NCBI RefSeq assembly: GCF_009917385.1
Contig: NZ_QWLJ01000009.1
Location: 62,001 to 126,000 of the forward strand
Reading direction: 5' to 3'
Source of the DNA: Roseburia sp. 1XD42-34
GTDB taxonomy: Bacteria > Bacillota > Bacilli > Bacillales > Amphibacillaceae
DNA length: 64,000 nucleotides
Position numbers and translations under genes: made by a program. Each line of letters starts with the position of its first letter. The stretch's first letter is position 1. The notes under the pieces were generated by a model that was not told the DNA's origin, ran no database searches, and worked only from the letters and a program-made list of their open reading frames with translations. Of the stretch, positions 17,848 through 26,764 are shown piece by piece.

Positions 17848-17883
17848 AAAAGAAGGCATTCCTTAAATTAAAGCCTTCTTTTC
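17848..17883 (+). terminator. Terminator of the hydroxyacid dehydrogenase gene
   Basis: AAAAGAAGGC pairs with GCCTTCTTTT across a 15-nt loop. An F1 right-end fragment follows at once. Confidence 0.85.
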
Positions 17884-17930
17884 CAGTCGCTACGTTGCTA
17901 AACGGGCGCTCTGCGCCTTGTCTTTGTTGA
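17882..17930 (+). repeat. F1 repeat fragment, copy i (right end only)
   Basis: It holds only the F1 3' segment CCAGTCGCTACGTTGCTAAA and GGGCGCTCTGCGCCTTG, directly behind the T-tract of the preceding terminator. The left part is missing. Confidence 0.8.
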
Positions 17931-17985
17931 CGAAAGCTCCCGACTGCTTGAAAATTTTCTTTATAATTACTCTATCCGGAGATTT

Positions 17986-18210
17986 TTAAAATACTTGTTC
18001 GATCTCAGTTACACCAGGGACTTCAGCCATAAGTGCACGTTCAATTCCTGCTTTTAATGTAATGGTTGAGCTAGGGCAATTCCCGCAAGCACCCATGAGA
18101 CGAAGAAGCACAATGCCATTTTCATCAACATCAATTAGTTCCACATCGCCACCATCACGCAGCAAGAATGGACGTAATTTATTTAACACTTCCTGTACTT
18201 GTTCACGCAT
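17986..18210 (-). CDS. yutI: NifU-like Fe-S scaffold domain protein YutI
   Basis: A 74-residue protein that is only a NifU C-terminal domain. It has [22 protein letters not shown] and the Fe-S-binding motif [16 protein letters not shown], with the CxxC cysteines near residues 47 and 50. Such Nfu proteins carry and pass on iron-sulfur clusters. It is divergent from yuzD and close to yutM (HesB/SufA type), forming an Fe-S-related neighbourhood. AGGAGAAG precedes the start. Confidence 0.92.
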   Translation of the reverse strand: MREQVQEVLNKLRPFLLRDGGDVELIDVDENGIVLLRLMGACGNCPSSTITLKAGIERALMAEVPGVTEIEQVF

Positions 18211-18355
18211 TATCCATCTTCTCCTTTCTTTCTATCTATTATAAAACGAATACAGTGAAAAATCTATTTAACGAAGCAGATAATCAATTTTATTTTAACT
18301 TTGATTCGACTTTTTGTAAAATAAAAGATATCAATGGATGGAATGGAGGGAGAGC

Positions 18356-18688
18356 ATGAGTGAAATTGTGATTACGGTTTACGGAACAGAGCAGGTATGT
18401 GCTAGTTGTGTTGGCGCTCCTGGCTCAAAAGATACGTATGAGTGGTTACAAGCGGCTTTAGGACGTAAATATAATACAGAGTTGATAACGTATGAATACA
18501 TTGATATAGAACAGCCTCCATCAGTGGGAAAACATCAAAACTTTGTTAAACGTATTATGGATGAGGATTTATTTTATCCGATCGTGTTTGTTAATGATGA
18601 GATGGTAGCTGAAGGGATTCCGCGGTTGAAAGATATTTACCAAGCATTGGACCAATATGATTTACCATTACAATCAGCGCAGAAATGA
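18356..18688 (+). CDS. yuzD: YuzD family protein
   Basis: A 110-residue thioredoxin-fold-like protein. It starts MSEIVITVYGTEQVCASCVG; the CASC motif near residues 15-18 suggests redox or metal binding. DEDLFYPIVFVNDEMVAEG is the cis-Pro region expected of a thioredoxin fold. The ATG at 18356 is chosen because GGAGGGAGAGC lies directly before it. The YuzD family (DUF1462) is common in Bacillaceae beside nfu genes, as here with yutI. Its function is unknown. Confidence 0.85.
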   Translation: MSEIVITVYGTEQVCASCVGAPGSKDTYEWLQAALGRKYNTELITYEYIDIEQPPSVGKHQNFVKRIMDEDLFYPIVFVNDEMVAEGIPRLKDIYQALDQYDLPLQSAQK

Positions 18689-18697
18689 GGACAGTTT

Positions 18698-19555
18698 ATG
18701 CAAATACCTTTTATCAAAATGCACGGATTAGGAAATAATTATATTTATTTGGATTTTTTCCAATATACAGTAGATGAAGAAAAATTATCAGCATTGGCGA
18801 AAAGTGTTTCCGATGTCCATACAGGAATTGGCTCAGATGGACTGATTATCATTCATCCAAGTGAAATCGCTGATGTCGGGATGCGCATCTTTAATAAGGA
18901 TGGTTCAGAAGGACAAAGCTGTGGGAATGGATTGCGTTGTACTGCGAAGTATGCATTTGAACAAGGAATAGTAGCTGAAAAGCGATTTCGAATTGAAACG
19001 AAAGCCAATATAGTGGAAGCAGAAGTACAAGTGACAAATGAAAAAGTAGACCAAGTTACCATTAATATGGGTAAACCGCATTTGGAGCGCGAACTTATTC
19101 CGATGCAAGGTACTCCAAAACAGCATGTTATTAGTGAACCATTTGATATTCAAGGGCAAACGTTGGAGGTAACAGCAATATCAATGGGGAATCCGCACGC
19201 AGTATTTTTAGTGGATCAGATAGATGAGGAGCAGGTGTCTCAACTAGGCCCACTGGTTGAAAAAGATAATCGTTTCCCGCAAGGAGCTAATGTAGAGTTT
19301 ATTGAGATTATTTCCCCAGTAGAAATCAATTTCAGTGTCTGGGAACGAGGCTCCGGAATAACACAAGCATGTGGTACCGGAGCATGTGCTGCAGTGGTTG
19401 CAGGGGTGTTAAACGGGCAGTTAGAACGCAATGAATCCGTTACCGTTCATTTGCCTGGAGGAGACTTAGATATTACATGGGACGCTAACGGAAATGTTTG
19501 GATGACTGGCGGAGCAGAAACCATTGCTACAGGGGTTTTTTATTCCGACATGTAA
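18698..19555 (+). CDS. dapF: Diaminopimelate epimerase
   Basis: A 285-residue enzyme that interconverts LL- and meso-diaminopimelate for lysine and peptidoglycan synthesis. The two catalytic cysteines are Cys75 in GQSCGNGLRC and Cys225 in QACGTGACAA. The N-terminal MHGLGNNYIYLD and the central SMGNPHAVFLV are also family hallmarks. It follows yuzD by 9 bp. The last codons and the TAA (19553-19555) come from the left end of an E2 repeat that starts at about 19544, so the native end has been replaced without loss of the catalytic core. Confidence 0.95.
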   Translation: MQIPFIKMHGLGNNYIYLDFFQYTVDEEKLSALAKSVSDVHTGIGSDGLIIIHPSEIADVGMRIFNKDGSEGQSCGNGLRCTAKYAFEQGIVAEKRFRIETKANIVEAEVQVTNEKVDQVTINMGKPHLERELIPMQGTPKQHVISEPFDIQGQTLEVTAISMGNPHAVFLVDQIDEEQVSQLGPLVEKDNRFPQGANVEFIEIISPVEINFSVWERGSGITQACGTGACAAVVAGVLNGQLERNESVTVHLPGGDLDITWDANGNVWMTGGAETIATGVFYSDM

Positions 19556-19697
19556 GGTGCTGTAAGGCTTCTATTTCAAGAGTTAGAGGTAAAAACAAAC
19601 AAGTCTAAAGTGGAATTAACACCATCTAAACCTCCAATTCTTCAACCAATTTAGTAGAAGTTGAAGGAACCTCCTACTAAATGAAGTTTCACTTTAT
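19544..19697 (+). repeat. E2 repeat, copy 1 (degenerate), overlapping the dapF stop
   Basis: It begins after TTTAT (19539-19543) with TCCGACATGTAAGGTGCTGT, keeps AACAAGTCTAAAG and ends AAGTTTCACTTTAT. The internal part is diverged. It provides the stop codon of dapF. Confidence 0.75.
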
Positions 19698-19826
19698 GCA
19701 TTTCAAACGATGGTATCACGATGATAAATCGTATATGTATACCAAAGAAAACAACAGAACGGTAAAGTTGATTGGCTATGAATACAGATGTATACTTAAA
19801 CTAAGCACTTCGGAAAGGAGAGATTT

Positions 19827-20189
19827 GTGCTGATGACGATTACGATTACAGATAATGCTAAACTGCAAATTGTTGAGATGATGAAAGAAGAATCAGACGG
19901 TGCTCATTTGCGTTTTGGAGTACAAGGTGGAGGATGTAGTGGGCTATCCTATGCATTAGGTTTTGAATACGACATTAATGAAGAATTAGATACAGTGCAA
20001 ATAATAAATGACATCCCAGTTGTATTAAATAACCAAGATATTCCAATTATAGAAGGCACAACGATCGATTTTAAACAAAATATGATGGGTGGCGGTTTTA
20101 GTATTGATAATCCAAATGCCATCGTGTCTTGTGGTTGTGGATCTTCGTTTAGAACGAAAGATAAAGTTGGCACTCCTGGCGATTGTTAA
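19827..20189 (+). CDS. yutM: HesB/IscA-type iron-sulfur carrier YutM (SufA-like)
   Basis: A 120-residue A-type Fe-S carrier. The three conserved cysteines are in GGGCSGLSY near residue 37 and SCGCGSSFRTK near 102-104. These bind and deliver clusters to target proteins. GTG 19827 with GGAG six bases upstream is used; ATG 19833 is an alternative. The gene is monocistronic between two E2 repeats. In B. subtilis yutM has the same neighbours (dapF/yutL and yumC). Confidence 0.92.
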   Translation: MLMTITITDNAKLQIVEMMKEESDGAHLRFGVQGGGCSGLSYALGFEYDINEELDTVQIINDIPVVLNNQDIPIIEGTTIDFKQNMMGGGFSIDNPNAIVSCGCGSSFRTKDKVGTPGDC

Positions 20190-20256
20190 TACGTGAAATC
20201 GGGTAGTTTTAGCTTTTCATTTAGTAGGGACGGTGTCTATAGTAATCATGTTCTAT

Positions 20257-20432
20257 CCCGTATAAAGCTCCTGCTTCAGGAATTGGATAATCTGTTCACA
20301 ACAAGTCCAAGTAGGAGATAACAGTACCTAAATGCCCGAGTTTGTAAGCAGTCTTTAGGCCATACCATTACGGTACGAACAAGCCGTGGGGGATAAATGA
20401 AAACTCCCACTGATGTGGAAGATTCACTTGAT
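20257..20432 (+). repeat. E2 repeat, copy 2
   Basis: It starts after TCTAT with CCCGTATAAAGCTCCTGC, holds the hairpin TTCAGGAATTGGATAATC, the ACCTAAAT...CTTTAGGCCAT pairing, and the GGGGGATGAATGAAAACTCC hairpin. It ends GATTCACTTGAT. It lies behind yutM. Confidence 0.85.
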
Positions 20433-20449
20433 CCCTTCCTCCTCCAAAA

Positions 20450-20476
20450 ACAGCCAAGCTTACAAAGCTTGGCTGT
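20450..20476. terminator. Terminator between yutM and yumC
   Basis: ACAGCCAAGCTT (20450-20461) pairs perfectly with AAGCTTGGCTGT (20465-20476) over a 3-nt loop. It separates convergent genes. On the minus strand it is followed by TTTTTGG, so it mainly serves yumC. Confidence 0.8.
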
Positions 20477-20498
20477 AGCTGTAACCGGAAGGAGTGCT

Positions 20499-21485
20499 TT
20501 AAAACATGCTCGTTGAATGTTTTGGTTGTATTCTAGCTTTCGGATCGATGTAATGTTTCGCATTATTAACAGCGGTGGGCCCTTCTCCAAATCCTGTGGC
20601 AATTAGATTAATTTTCCCATCATATGTGCAAATGTCTCCGGCAGCATAAATACCTGGTATGTTTGTTTCCATTTTAGAATTTACGACAATACTATTTCGC
20701 TCAATCTCAAGTCCCCAGTTTTTAATCGGTCCTAGTGAAGAAACAAACCCATAATTACATAAAACTGCATCTACATATAACTCTACCTTACGTTCGCCTT
20801 TTACTTCGTCTAGAATGACTTGTTCAATTCGATCCTTTGCAACAATGCTGCTCGGGACAAACGGGGTAAGTATGTCAACATTAGAAGCATATAACTTATT
20901 AACACTGTGTTCATGAGCGCGAAACTTGTCGCGTCTATGAGCTATGGTTACTTTCTTAGCAATCGGCTCCAGCATCAATGCCCAATCTACAGCAGAATCA
21001 CCACCGCCTAGTAGCAGTACATGCTGATCTTTATACTGATTCATATCTTTGACATGGTAATGCAAGTTTATATCTTCAAATTGCTCGCAATTGTCTACAT
21101 TTAGTTTACGAGGTTGGAACGCACCATTGCCGGCAGTTATAATCATTGTCTTTGTATAATGAATATCATTTTTATCAGAAGTTAATTTTAATGTCCCATC
21201 CTCCAGTCTTTCAACTTGCTCAATAGCTTGCTCTAACACAATTTTAGGTTGGAACATATTAGCTTGTTCTTCCAAGTTGTCGATTAATTCCTGAGCTCTT
21301 ATTTTTGGAAAACCAGCAATATCATATATATATTTTTCTGGATAAAGAGCAGTTAACTGCCCACCAGTATGTGGTAAGCTTTCAATAATCTTTACACTTG
21401 CCTGACGCATTCCACCGTAAAAAGCGGTGAATAAGCCGACAGGGCCTGCACCAATAATGGTGACATCGTATATATCATTTGTCAC
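20499..21485 (-). CDS. yumC: Thioredoxin-reductase-like ferredoxin/flavodoxin-NADP reductase
   Basis: A 328-residue FAD enzyme of the YumC type. FAD-binding [17 protein letters not shown] lies near residue 14, the NADPH-binding [16 protein letters not shown] near 160, and [14 protein letters not shown] near 280. The redox-active CxxC of true thioredoxin reductases is absent, as expected for this group. It passes electrons from NADPH to ferredoxin or flavodoxin. GTG 21485 is the start because GGAGGG lies six bases upstream. Convergent to yutM. Confidence 0.92.
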   Translation of the reverse strand: MTNDIYDVTIIGAGPVGLFTAFYGGMRQASVKIIESLPHTGGQLTALYPEKYIYDIAGFPKIRAQELIDNLEEQANMFQPKIVLEQAIEQVERLEDGTLKLTSDKNDIHYTKTMIITAGNGAFQPRKLNVDNCEQFEDINLHYHVKDMNQYKDQHVLLLGGGDSAVDWALMLEPIAKKVTIAHRRDKFRAHEHSVNKLYASNVDILTPFVPSSIVAKDRIEQVILDEVKGERKVELYVDAVLCNYGFVSSLGPIKNWGLEIERNSIVVNSKMETNIPGIYAAGDICTYDGKINLIATGFGEGPTAVNNAKHYIDPKARIQPKHSTSMF

Positions 21486-21928
21486 TATAATCCCTCCATT
21501 CAAAATAATCATGACGACATATTTTATACTATCATATCTTAAATAAAATAGAATATAAATGTACTCGTGAGTCAGAGAACTAGTTGTTTTTAACTATTTT
21601 GAAAAGTCATATAATTAGGTATATTTAGGATAGGCTTGAAAAGCAAATCTAAACAGGCTACTATAACTAAGGAACTATTTTACGATTATGTGACATTGAA
21701 ATGAATTTTAGGTTACACCATAACGTAGCAATTCGTCTGCTACCATAAGATATATGATAGACTATAGAAGTAGAAACATTACCTGCAGATGTAAGTGAAT
21801 TAATCATCTAATTCATTTATAGGTAAAATTAACATGAATATATAATTGATACTGAATTTTATTTTGTGAAATGATCATCTTACCATATTTAACTATGAGC
21901 TATAGTGATGGTTTTTATAGGCGTACTC

Positions 21929-21946
21929 AAGTGAAATGTGTCACAA
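21929..21946 (+). promoter_or_regulatory. Putative Rex operator upstream of yumB
   Basis: AAGTGAAATGTGTCACAA is close to the Rex consensus TTGTGAAATATTTCACAA; the inner GTGAAAT and TCACAA blocks match. It lies 37 bp before the start at 21983. Rex represses NADH dehydrogenase genes until the NADH/NAD+ ratio rises. A weaker half site, TTGTGAAATGATCAT, sits at 21864-21878. Confidence 0.6.
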
Positions 21947-21982
21947 ATTTTTCCGAAAAGGGAATAAATGGAAGTGATGGAT

Positions 21983-23212
21983 ATGGGGAAAAAAAATATA
22001 GTTGTTTTAGGTGCTGGTTACGGTGGTATGATGACTGTAACAAAATTGCAACGATCTTTACGCACGAATGAAGCAAAAATAACCTTAGTAAATATTAATG
22101 AATATCATTATCAAACAACTTGGTTGCATCAAAATGCTGCAGGGACGATCCGTGATGAGCGGACAAAAATACGTATTAAAGACATCATTCATCCGCAAAA
22201 AGTTGATTTTATTCAAGATAAAGTACTGTCTATTCAACCAAAAGAGAAAAAAGTAATGTTGGAAAATACAGTGCTGGATTATGATGTGCTTGTTATTGGG
22301 TTAGGCTTTGAAGTAGCTACCTTTGATATCCCTGGTTTAGAAGAGCATGCATTTACGATAAATAATATAAAGAATGCTCGTCAGCTTCGTGAACATATTG
22401 AACATAATTTTGCCATGTTTCAAAAGGAAGAGGAACAAAATTCAGCTCGACTAACCTTTGTAATTGGAGGTGGTGGGTTTACAGGCATCGAATTTTTGGG
22501 TGAACTTGCAAATCGTGTTCCAGAGCTTTGTGAAAAATACAATGTGGATAAACAAAACGTGCGGATTATTAACATTGAAGGGTCTTCGACAATTTTACCT
22601 GGATTTGATGAGCAATTGGTAGAATATGCAATGAATTCTTTAGAGGCTCGTGGTGTAGAATTTATTACTGGTGCTTTTTTAAAAGAGTGTACACCAACAA
22701 GTGTATCATTTGAAAAATATGGTATGCAAAACCAAATACCTACCTATACCACAGTGTGGACCGCTGGTGTAAAAGCTAATTCGATTATAAAGGAATCAGG
22801 TTTTACTACCAATCAAGGTAAAATAGAAGTAAATAATGATATGCGTTCACCTGAATACGACAATATATTTGTCATTGGGGATTGCGCTTTGATTATGGAC
22901 TTTGAAAAGGGCAAGCCATATCCACCAACAGCACAAATTGCTATCCAAGAATCAGAAGCAGTGGCTTATAATATAAAAGCTTATATACGCAACCAGGAGA
23001 TGGAAGGCTTCAAACCAAATATTCTTGGAACAGTTGCTTCATTGGGAGAACAAGATGCTATTGGAGTCATCTTTAAAAATAAACAGATTTTAGGATGGAA
23101 AGCTGCAGTCATGAAAAAAATAATTGATAATCGTTACCTTTTTAAGCTTGGAGGTTTTCGATTATTGTTGCAAAAAGGGAAGTTTACCATTTTTCCACGT
23201 GTACATCAGTAA
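21983..23212 (+). CDS. yumB: Type II NADH dehydrogenase-like flavoprotein YumB
   Basis: A 409-residue single-subunit NADH:quinone oxidoreductase family member. FAD-binding IVVLGAGYGGMMTVTKLQ is at residues 5-22. NADH-binding FVIGGGGFTGIEFLGELANR lies near 160, and the FAD-contact region FVIGDCALIMDF near 300. The C-terminus has an amphipathic part likely to touch the membrane. It would feed electrons to menaquinone, made by the men genes in this window. Start ATG 21983 aligns best with YumB; ATG 21968 and 21977 are alternatives. A Rex-like site precedes it. Confidence 0.9.
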   Translation: MGKKNIVVLGAGYGGMMTVTKLQRSLRTNEAKITLVNINEYHYQTTWLHQNAAGTIRDERTKIRIKDIIHPQKVDFIQDKVLSIQPKEKKVMLENTVLDYDVLVIGLGFEVATFDIPGLEEHAFTINNIKNARQLREHIEHNFAMFQKEEEQNSARLTFVIGGGGFTGIEFLGELANRVPELCEKYNVDKQNVRIINIEGSSTILPGFDEQLVEYAMNSLEARGVEFITGAFLKECTPTSVSFEKYGMQNQIPTYTTVWTAGVKANSIIKESGFTTNQGKIEVNNDMRSPEYDNIFVIGDCALIMDFEKGKPYPPTAQIAIQESEAVAYNIKAYIRNQEMEGFKPNILGTVASLGEQDAIGVIFKNKQILGWKAAVMKKIIDNRYLFKLGGFRLLLQKGKFTIFPRVHQ

Positions 23213-23359
23213 TCATACACGTGTATCAACGGGTATAGCTTATAAATTAATTGCAGTCATTATATTATTTTAAAAATTCCCTTACCTAGAACTGGTCAAT
23301 TGGAAGATAATTCTTTATCAGTAATAAAAAAATATGGGAAATGTAACCAGTAAAAGGTA

Positions 23360-23390
23360 CCTGAGATCTTAGGAGACTCAGGTTTTGTTA
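23360..23390 (+). terminator. Terminator of yumB
   Basis: CCTGAG (23360-23365) pairs with CTCAGG (23377-23382), followed by TTTTGTTATT. The F1 copy j begins right after. Confidence 0.75.
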
Positions 23391-23392
23391 TT

Positions 23393-23432
23393 GTATAGGA
23401 AACTATAAAATGAGGTGCTTGGCAGGAAAAAC
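23393..23432 (+). repeat. F1 repeat fragment, copy j (left end only)
   Basis: GTATAGGAAACTATAAAATG plus AGGTGCTTGGC matches the left 35-40 bases of F1. The rest is missing. It follows the yumB terminator T-tract at once. Confidence 0.8.
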
Positions 23433-23895
23433 GTTATATTAAAAAATAGCGTCTATAATAGACGTCTATGACGTCGTATTATCTGATTGTGGACTACATA
23501 GGGATATATAAGTAAAATATGCCTATTGCCGAGATGAATTTAAGCTACAGCTTCACTCTGGAAAGCGATAATTCTTTTTGATATTTAAGGACACCATGAA
23601 ACTTCGTTTTTTTCTGTTTTTTTATACAGCTATTGTTTTAAAAATAGCGCATCAACTAAACTCCCAATTAGAGTTATCATACTAAGGGGCCTGTTCCTTT
23701 CCACCCAATCTCTTCAACTAAATCAATAAGACTTCCGTTACCATCTCTATTTATAATGCATCTTTTAAATTACCACCTGGGTTGCTTTTCCCTTCTTCTT
23801 GTCTTCATCTTTCCCTTTTTCTTTCGGAAGTTTCCTTATTTTCATTTATGATTCCACGTCCATTTTAGCTATTGTAACACATTTGTTTTTACGTT
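23433..23895. other. Gene-free spacer, probably decayed coding sequence
   Basis: No open gene is present. On the minus strand two short readable blocks, one about 25 residues rich in Lys/Glu and one reading DGNGSLIDLVEEIGWKGTGP, are separated by stops or frame changes. This could be the ruin of a small gene, but no family was recognised. Confidence 0.4.
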
Positions 23896-23900
23896 TTTAT

Positions 23901-24057
23901 CCGTATATATACTGTAAGACTCCCACTTCACGAGTTGGATAATCTGTACGGCAAACAAGTCTAAGCAGGAGATAACAGCACCTAAATTCCCGATTCATGG
24001 GTCTAACAATTAGTAAAAGATGAATGGAAACCTGCACTAATTGAAGATTCACTTTAT
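23901..24057 (+). repeat. E2 repeat, copy 3
   Basis: It starts right after TTTAT (23896-23900) with CCGTATATATACTGTAAGAC. It has CACTTCACGAGTTGGATAAT, AAGTCTAAGCAGGAGATAAC and AGCACCTAAAT, and ends AAGATTCACTTTAT. The segment before the last hairpin is shortened. Confidence 0.85.
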
Positions 24058-24188
24058 AGGCTAAAAAATTATAAGTAAACTAAGCTCAAGGAAGTTAGCT
24101 TTGCTTTTTTAATAATTTCCTTTAAAATGATGGAGAAAGAGATGATATAAAAGATAACAAAGGGATGATTGGAAGGGAGAAACAAGGC

Positions 24189-24500
24189 TTGATTCAATTA
24201 GTAGTATCTATCTTATTATATTTCGTTATTTTTTTTGGAATCGCATTTATTTTGAATATGCTTTTACGCACGACTTGGTTGATGGCGTTTATCTATCCGT
24301 TAGTAGTTATTATCATTGTTGATAATACATCAACATGGAATTATTTTACCAAAACAAGTGAAACGTTTTCTAACCTACTGACGCGTCTGACAGAACTTAC
24401 TGCTGTAGATATTTCTATCTTAGCTGCTGGGTTTGCTGGTACGATTGTATCAGGTATTGTAATTCGTTTATTAAGGAAGAGCGGATATCAAATGTTTTAA
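24189..24500 (+). CDS. yuiB: YuiB-like membrane protein
   Basis: A 103-residue protein with three hydrophobic segments (about residues 2-25, 30-45 and 72-92) and a short basic C-terminus. The start TTG 24189 is preferred because GGAAGGGAG lies nine bases before it and the product then starts directly with the first helix, as in B. subtilis YuiB. An ATG at 24165 in the same frame has no ribosome-binding site. Function is unknown. B. subtilis also has yuiB next to yumB and yuiC. Confidence 0.75.
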   Translation: MIQLVVSILLYFVIFFGIAFILNMLLRTTWLMAFIYPLVVIIIVDNTSTWNYFTKTSETFSNLLTRLTELTAVDISILAAGFAGTIVSGIVIRLLRKSGYQMF

Positions 24501-24589
24501 ACACTTGTTCCAAAAGAATAAACAACGTCAAACCTGTTAGTTTATGGACTATAGTGGTCCCTGTTCAACGTAATGAACAGCTCCAAAAA

Positions 24590-24634
24590 GCGAGTATGAG
24601 GAATATCATAACCCTTTTATACTCTTTTTTTGCA
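24590..24634 (+). terminator. Terminator of yuiB
   Basis: GAGTATGAGG and CCTTTTATACTC form an imperfect stem followed by TTTTTTT. A smaller perfect stem, CTGTTC/GAACAG, lies just before it (24561-24580). Confidence 0.65.
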
Positions 24635-24705
24635 TAAGCAATTTAATAGAATAGTGTATAATTTTTTGGGGATTGGACATGATGACATCCAAAGAGGTGT
24701 TTTTC

Positions 24706-25413
24706 ATGAAAACCAAAAATGTTATGCAGAAAATGTGTATGAGTTTATTATTTGTGGCTGTATGCGGTTTAGTTATTATGGCAGTTAACGGTGTGTCTGG
24801 AGCTTCCGCTAAGCTTTGGTCGTATGCTCCTTCTGGTGTACAAAAACTAAGCGAACAAGAGGATATGATAAAAGGAAAGCATGTTTCTACTAGACAAACA
24901 AATTTGGAAGAAAAAGGTTTTAATCAGACGAAAGAGGAAAAGCGTCAGATATCCAGCAATCAAATTGGCCATGTAAAAACGTTAGAAGAAGCAGTTAATT
25001 ATGAACAATATCCAAGTAAGAAAGTTGTTGCAACGGGTTATACAGCTGGTAGAGAGTCTACAGGGAAAAATCGCGAACATCCAGAGTATGGGATAACTTA
25101 TTCGGGTGTTCAAGTAAAGCGAGACTTGTATTCTACTATTGCCGCAGATTTATCCGTTTATCCAATAGGAACGATTCTATTTATTCCCGACTATGGTTTT
25201 GGTGTAGTTGCTGATAAAGGCAGTGCTATAACAGGTAATAAGATTGATTTATACTATGAGACAGTGGAAGATGTCTATAATCAATGGGGAAAAAAACAAG
25301 TGGATGTATACATGATCGAAAAAGGTAATGGAAAATTAACCGAAAAACAGCTGCAACAGTTAAATGAGAATAAAGCATTGCAAGTGTTTAGACAGAATAT
25401 AACAGGTGACTAA
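24706..25413 (+). CDS. yuiC: Secreted 3D-domain protein YuiC (Sps/MltA-like)
   Basis: A 235-residue exported protein. Residues 1-35 form a signal peptide ([18 protein letters not shown]). After a hydrophilic linker, the last 130 residues form a 3D (three-Asp) domain with [34 protein letters not shown] and GNKIDLYYE. This double-psi beta barrel resembles lytic transglycosylases and resuscitation-stimulating Sps proteins, so a role in peptidoglycan remodelling is likely. Start 24706 is set by AAAGAGGTG just upstream. A strong terminator follows. Confidence 0.88.
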   Translation: MKTKNVMQKMCMSLLFVAVCGLVIMAVNGVSGASAKLWSYAPSGVQKLSEQEDMIKGKHVSTRQTNLEEKGFNQTKEEKRQISSNQIGHVKTLEEAVNYEQYPSKKVVATGYTAGRESTGKNREHPEYGITYSGVQVKRDLYSTIAADLSVYPIGTILFIPDYGFGVVADKGSAITGNKIDLYYETVEDVYNQWGKKQVDVYMIEKGNGKLTEKQLQQLNENKALQVFRQNITGD

Positions 25414-25429
25414 CTAACCTATAATGATG

Positions 25430-25460
25430 AAAAGGTATCGCTAATTGCGATACCTTTTTC
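25430..25460 (+). terminator. Terminator of yuiC
   Basis: AAAGGTATCGC pairs with GCGATACCTTT over a 5-nt loop, then TTCTT. The F1 copy b starts six bases later. Confidence 0.9.
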
Positions 25461-25465
25461 TTAGT

Positions 25466-25908
25466 GTATAAGAAACTATAAAATTCTTAAATGCTTGGAC
25501 GAAAAACGAATAGCCACGTCCGGCGCATGGGCCCAGCAACGATGCGACTTTAGAAATCCGCCCTATGGATAAGGCCTCATCGGTTCGCCTGTAAGAGGAA
25601 GGCCGACTAAAAACGGGCTTGCCGCCCAGACGTCTGCATACCTTTGTTTTATTGGTATGATTCCTTTATCCCGTAAAAAGGCCTTGTAGACTCCCACGGT
25701 TTAAGCATGGAAGGTGTGAGCGGAACAAGTCGAAGCGGGAGGTAACAGCACCTAAATCCTCGATTCGTTCAAGGGCCTTTAGGTCATCCCCTTGGGCTAC
25801 TAACCATCAGCAGGGATGAAGAAAACCCCGTTGATGGAAGGTTCCCTTTATCATTCGTTGATTCGTTCCATTCGCTACGTTGCTAAACGGGCGCCCAGCC
25901 TTTGTTGA
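25466..25908 (+). repeat. F1 repeat, copy b, interrupted by an E2 element
   Basis: The F1 left part runs from GTATAAGAAACTATAAAATT to GATTCCTTTAT at 25679, with AGCCACGTCCGGCGCA and AAGGCCGACTAAAAACGGGC. The right part resumes at 25852 with CATTCGTTGATTCGTTCC and ends GCGCCCAGCCTTTGTT. The intact copy h (63247-63512) shows the same text without interruption. Confidence 0.9.
25680..25851 (+). repeat. E2 repeat, copy 4, nested in F1 copy b
   Basis: 172 bp between two TTTAT pentamers (25675-25679 and 25847-25851). It starts CCCGTAAAAAGGCCTTGTAG and ends GGAAGGTTCCCTTTAT. It contains CACGGTTTAAGCATGG, AAGTCGAAGCGGGAGGTAAC and AGCACCTAAAT, and the GGGATGAAGAAAACCCC hairpin. This copy gives the clearest boundaries in the family. 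Confidence 0.9.
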
Positions 25909-25938
25909 TAACCTTGCTGTGTGCTAAATATGATCCTT

Positions 25939-26427
25939 TTAATAAAGAAAAACATAAAGCATAAACGCTACTAACACTCCAGTAAGGCCTCCAACCAAGA
26001 CCTCAATAGGTTGGTGCCCCAGCAGTTCCTTAAGTTCCTGTCTTTTCTCATATTCTTCTTTATTTGACCAATCTTTTGCTCCGTCTATAAACAGTTGGAA
26101 ATCACGGATAAGTTGATTCAAAACGATTGCCTGTTCGCCTGCCTGCCTTCTTACACCAGTAGCGTCAAACATGATAATGACACTAAATACACAAGAAATG
26201 GCGAACATGGTAGAGGATACACCTTCTACAATACCTACACCCGTAGTTAAAGCTGCAACCGCTGCTGAATGACTACTAGGCATGCCACCAGTACTAAAAG
26301 CTAAGTCCGGTTTAAATTCTTTGGTAACAATTAGTGCAATAGGTATTTTAATTACTTGAGCGAAAAAAATTGCTGTTAATGCTGCCCATAAGGGGTAGTT
26401 CAAAAATAATTCCATGCTGCCAAACAC
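25939..26427 (-). CDS. yuiD: Divergent PAP2-family membrane protein YuiD
   Basis: A 162-residue membrane protein with about four hydrophobic segments. It has GGMPSSHSAAVAALTTGVG near residue 48 and VRRQAGEQAIVLNQL near 112, then a hydrophilic part, GHQPIEVLVGGLTGVLVAFM at the end. The SSHS and GHxPxEV blocks resemble acid-phosphatase/haloperoxidase (PAP2) motifs, and the family is annotated as divergent PAP2. A lipid-phosphate phosphatase role is possible but unproven. It is on the opposite strand to yuiC and next in B. subtilis order. Confidence 0.85.
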   Translation of the reverse strand: MFGSMELFLNYPLWAALTAIFFAQVIKIPIALIVTKEFKPDLAFSTGGMPSSHSAAVAALTTGVGIVEGVSSTMFAISCVFSVIIMFDATGVRRQAGEQAIVLNQLIRDFQLFIDGAKDWSNKEEYEKRQELKELLGHQPIEVLVGGLTGVLVAFMLYVFLY

Positions 26428-26583
26428 CCTCTCTTCAAAAAATGTATCCCTTGTTGCTGGAAGATATGCACCTTATCTTACATAATGTTATCTTACCATA
26501 AGGGAGAATGACACGCATGAAATTTTTGCCTGTATATTTTGATGGTGAAGTTTCGGTCTCGGAAATAGTAGTGCTGACGAATT

Positions 26584-26658
26584 AGCACTGTGATCGTTTT
26601 TGCTTTGCAGTGCTAATTTAGGTATCCTAAGAAATGGATATACATGATTTTCTTAGGT
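26584..26658. other. Two palindromes between yuiD and bioY
   Basis: TTAGCACTG (26584-26592) pairs with CAGTGCTAA (about 26609-26617). CCTAAGAAA pairs with TTTCTTAGG at about 26628-26658. The 26428-26764 spacer has no gene. One of the stems may end bioY transcription, but neither has a long T-run on the minus strand. Confidence 0.45.
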
Positions 26659-26764
26659 ACATATATAAGCTCCCTCGTGCTCTATCCATTTAGAGAGTAC
26701 TTTCTTGTTTTGCTTAAAGCTGCTGTGTGTATAGGCAGCGAAATAATTTCCGAGAATCCCATTG

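Noticed and set aside
20257..20432. E2 copies as a CRISPR array or tandem repeat
   Set aside because: Copies are kilobases apart, 150-190 bp long, with no regular spacers and no cas genes.
26584..26617. Palindrome as a second BirA or Rex operator
   Set aside because: The half sites match neither consensus, and it lies downstream of bioY.
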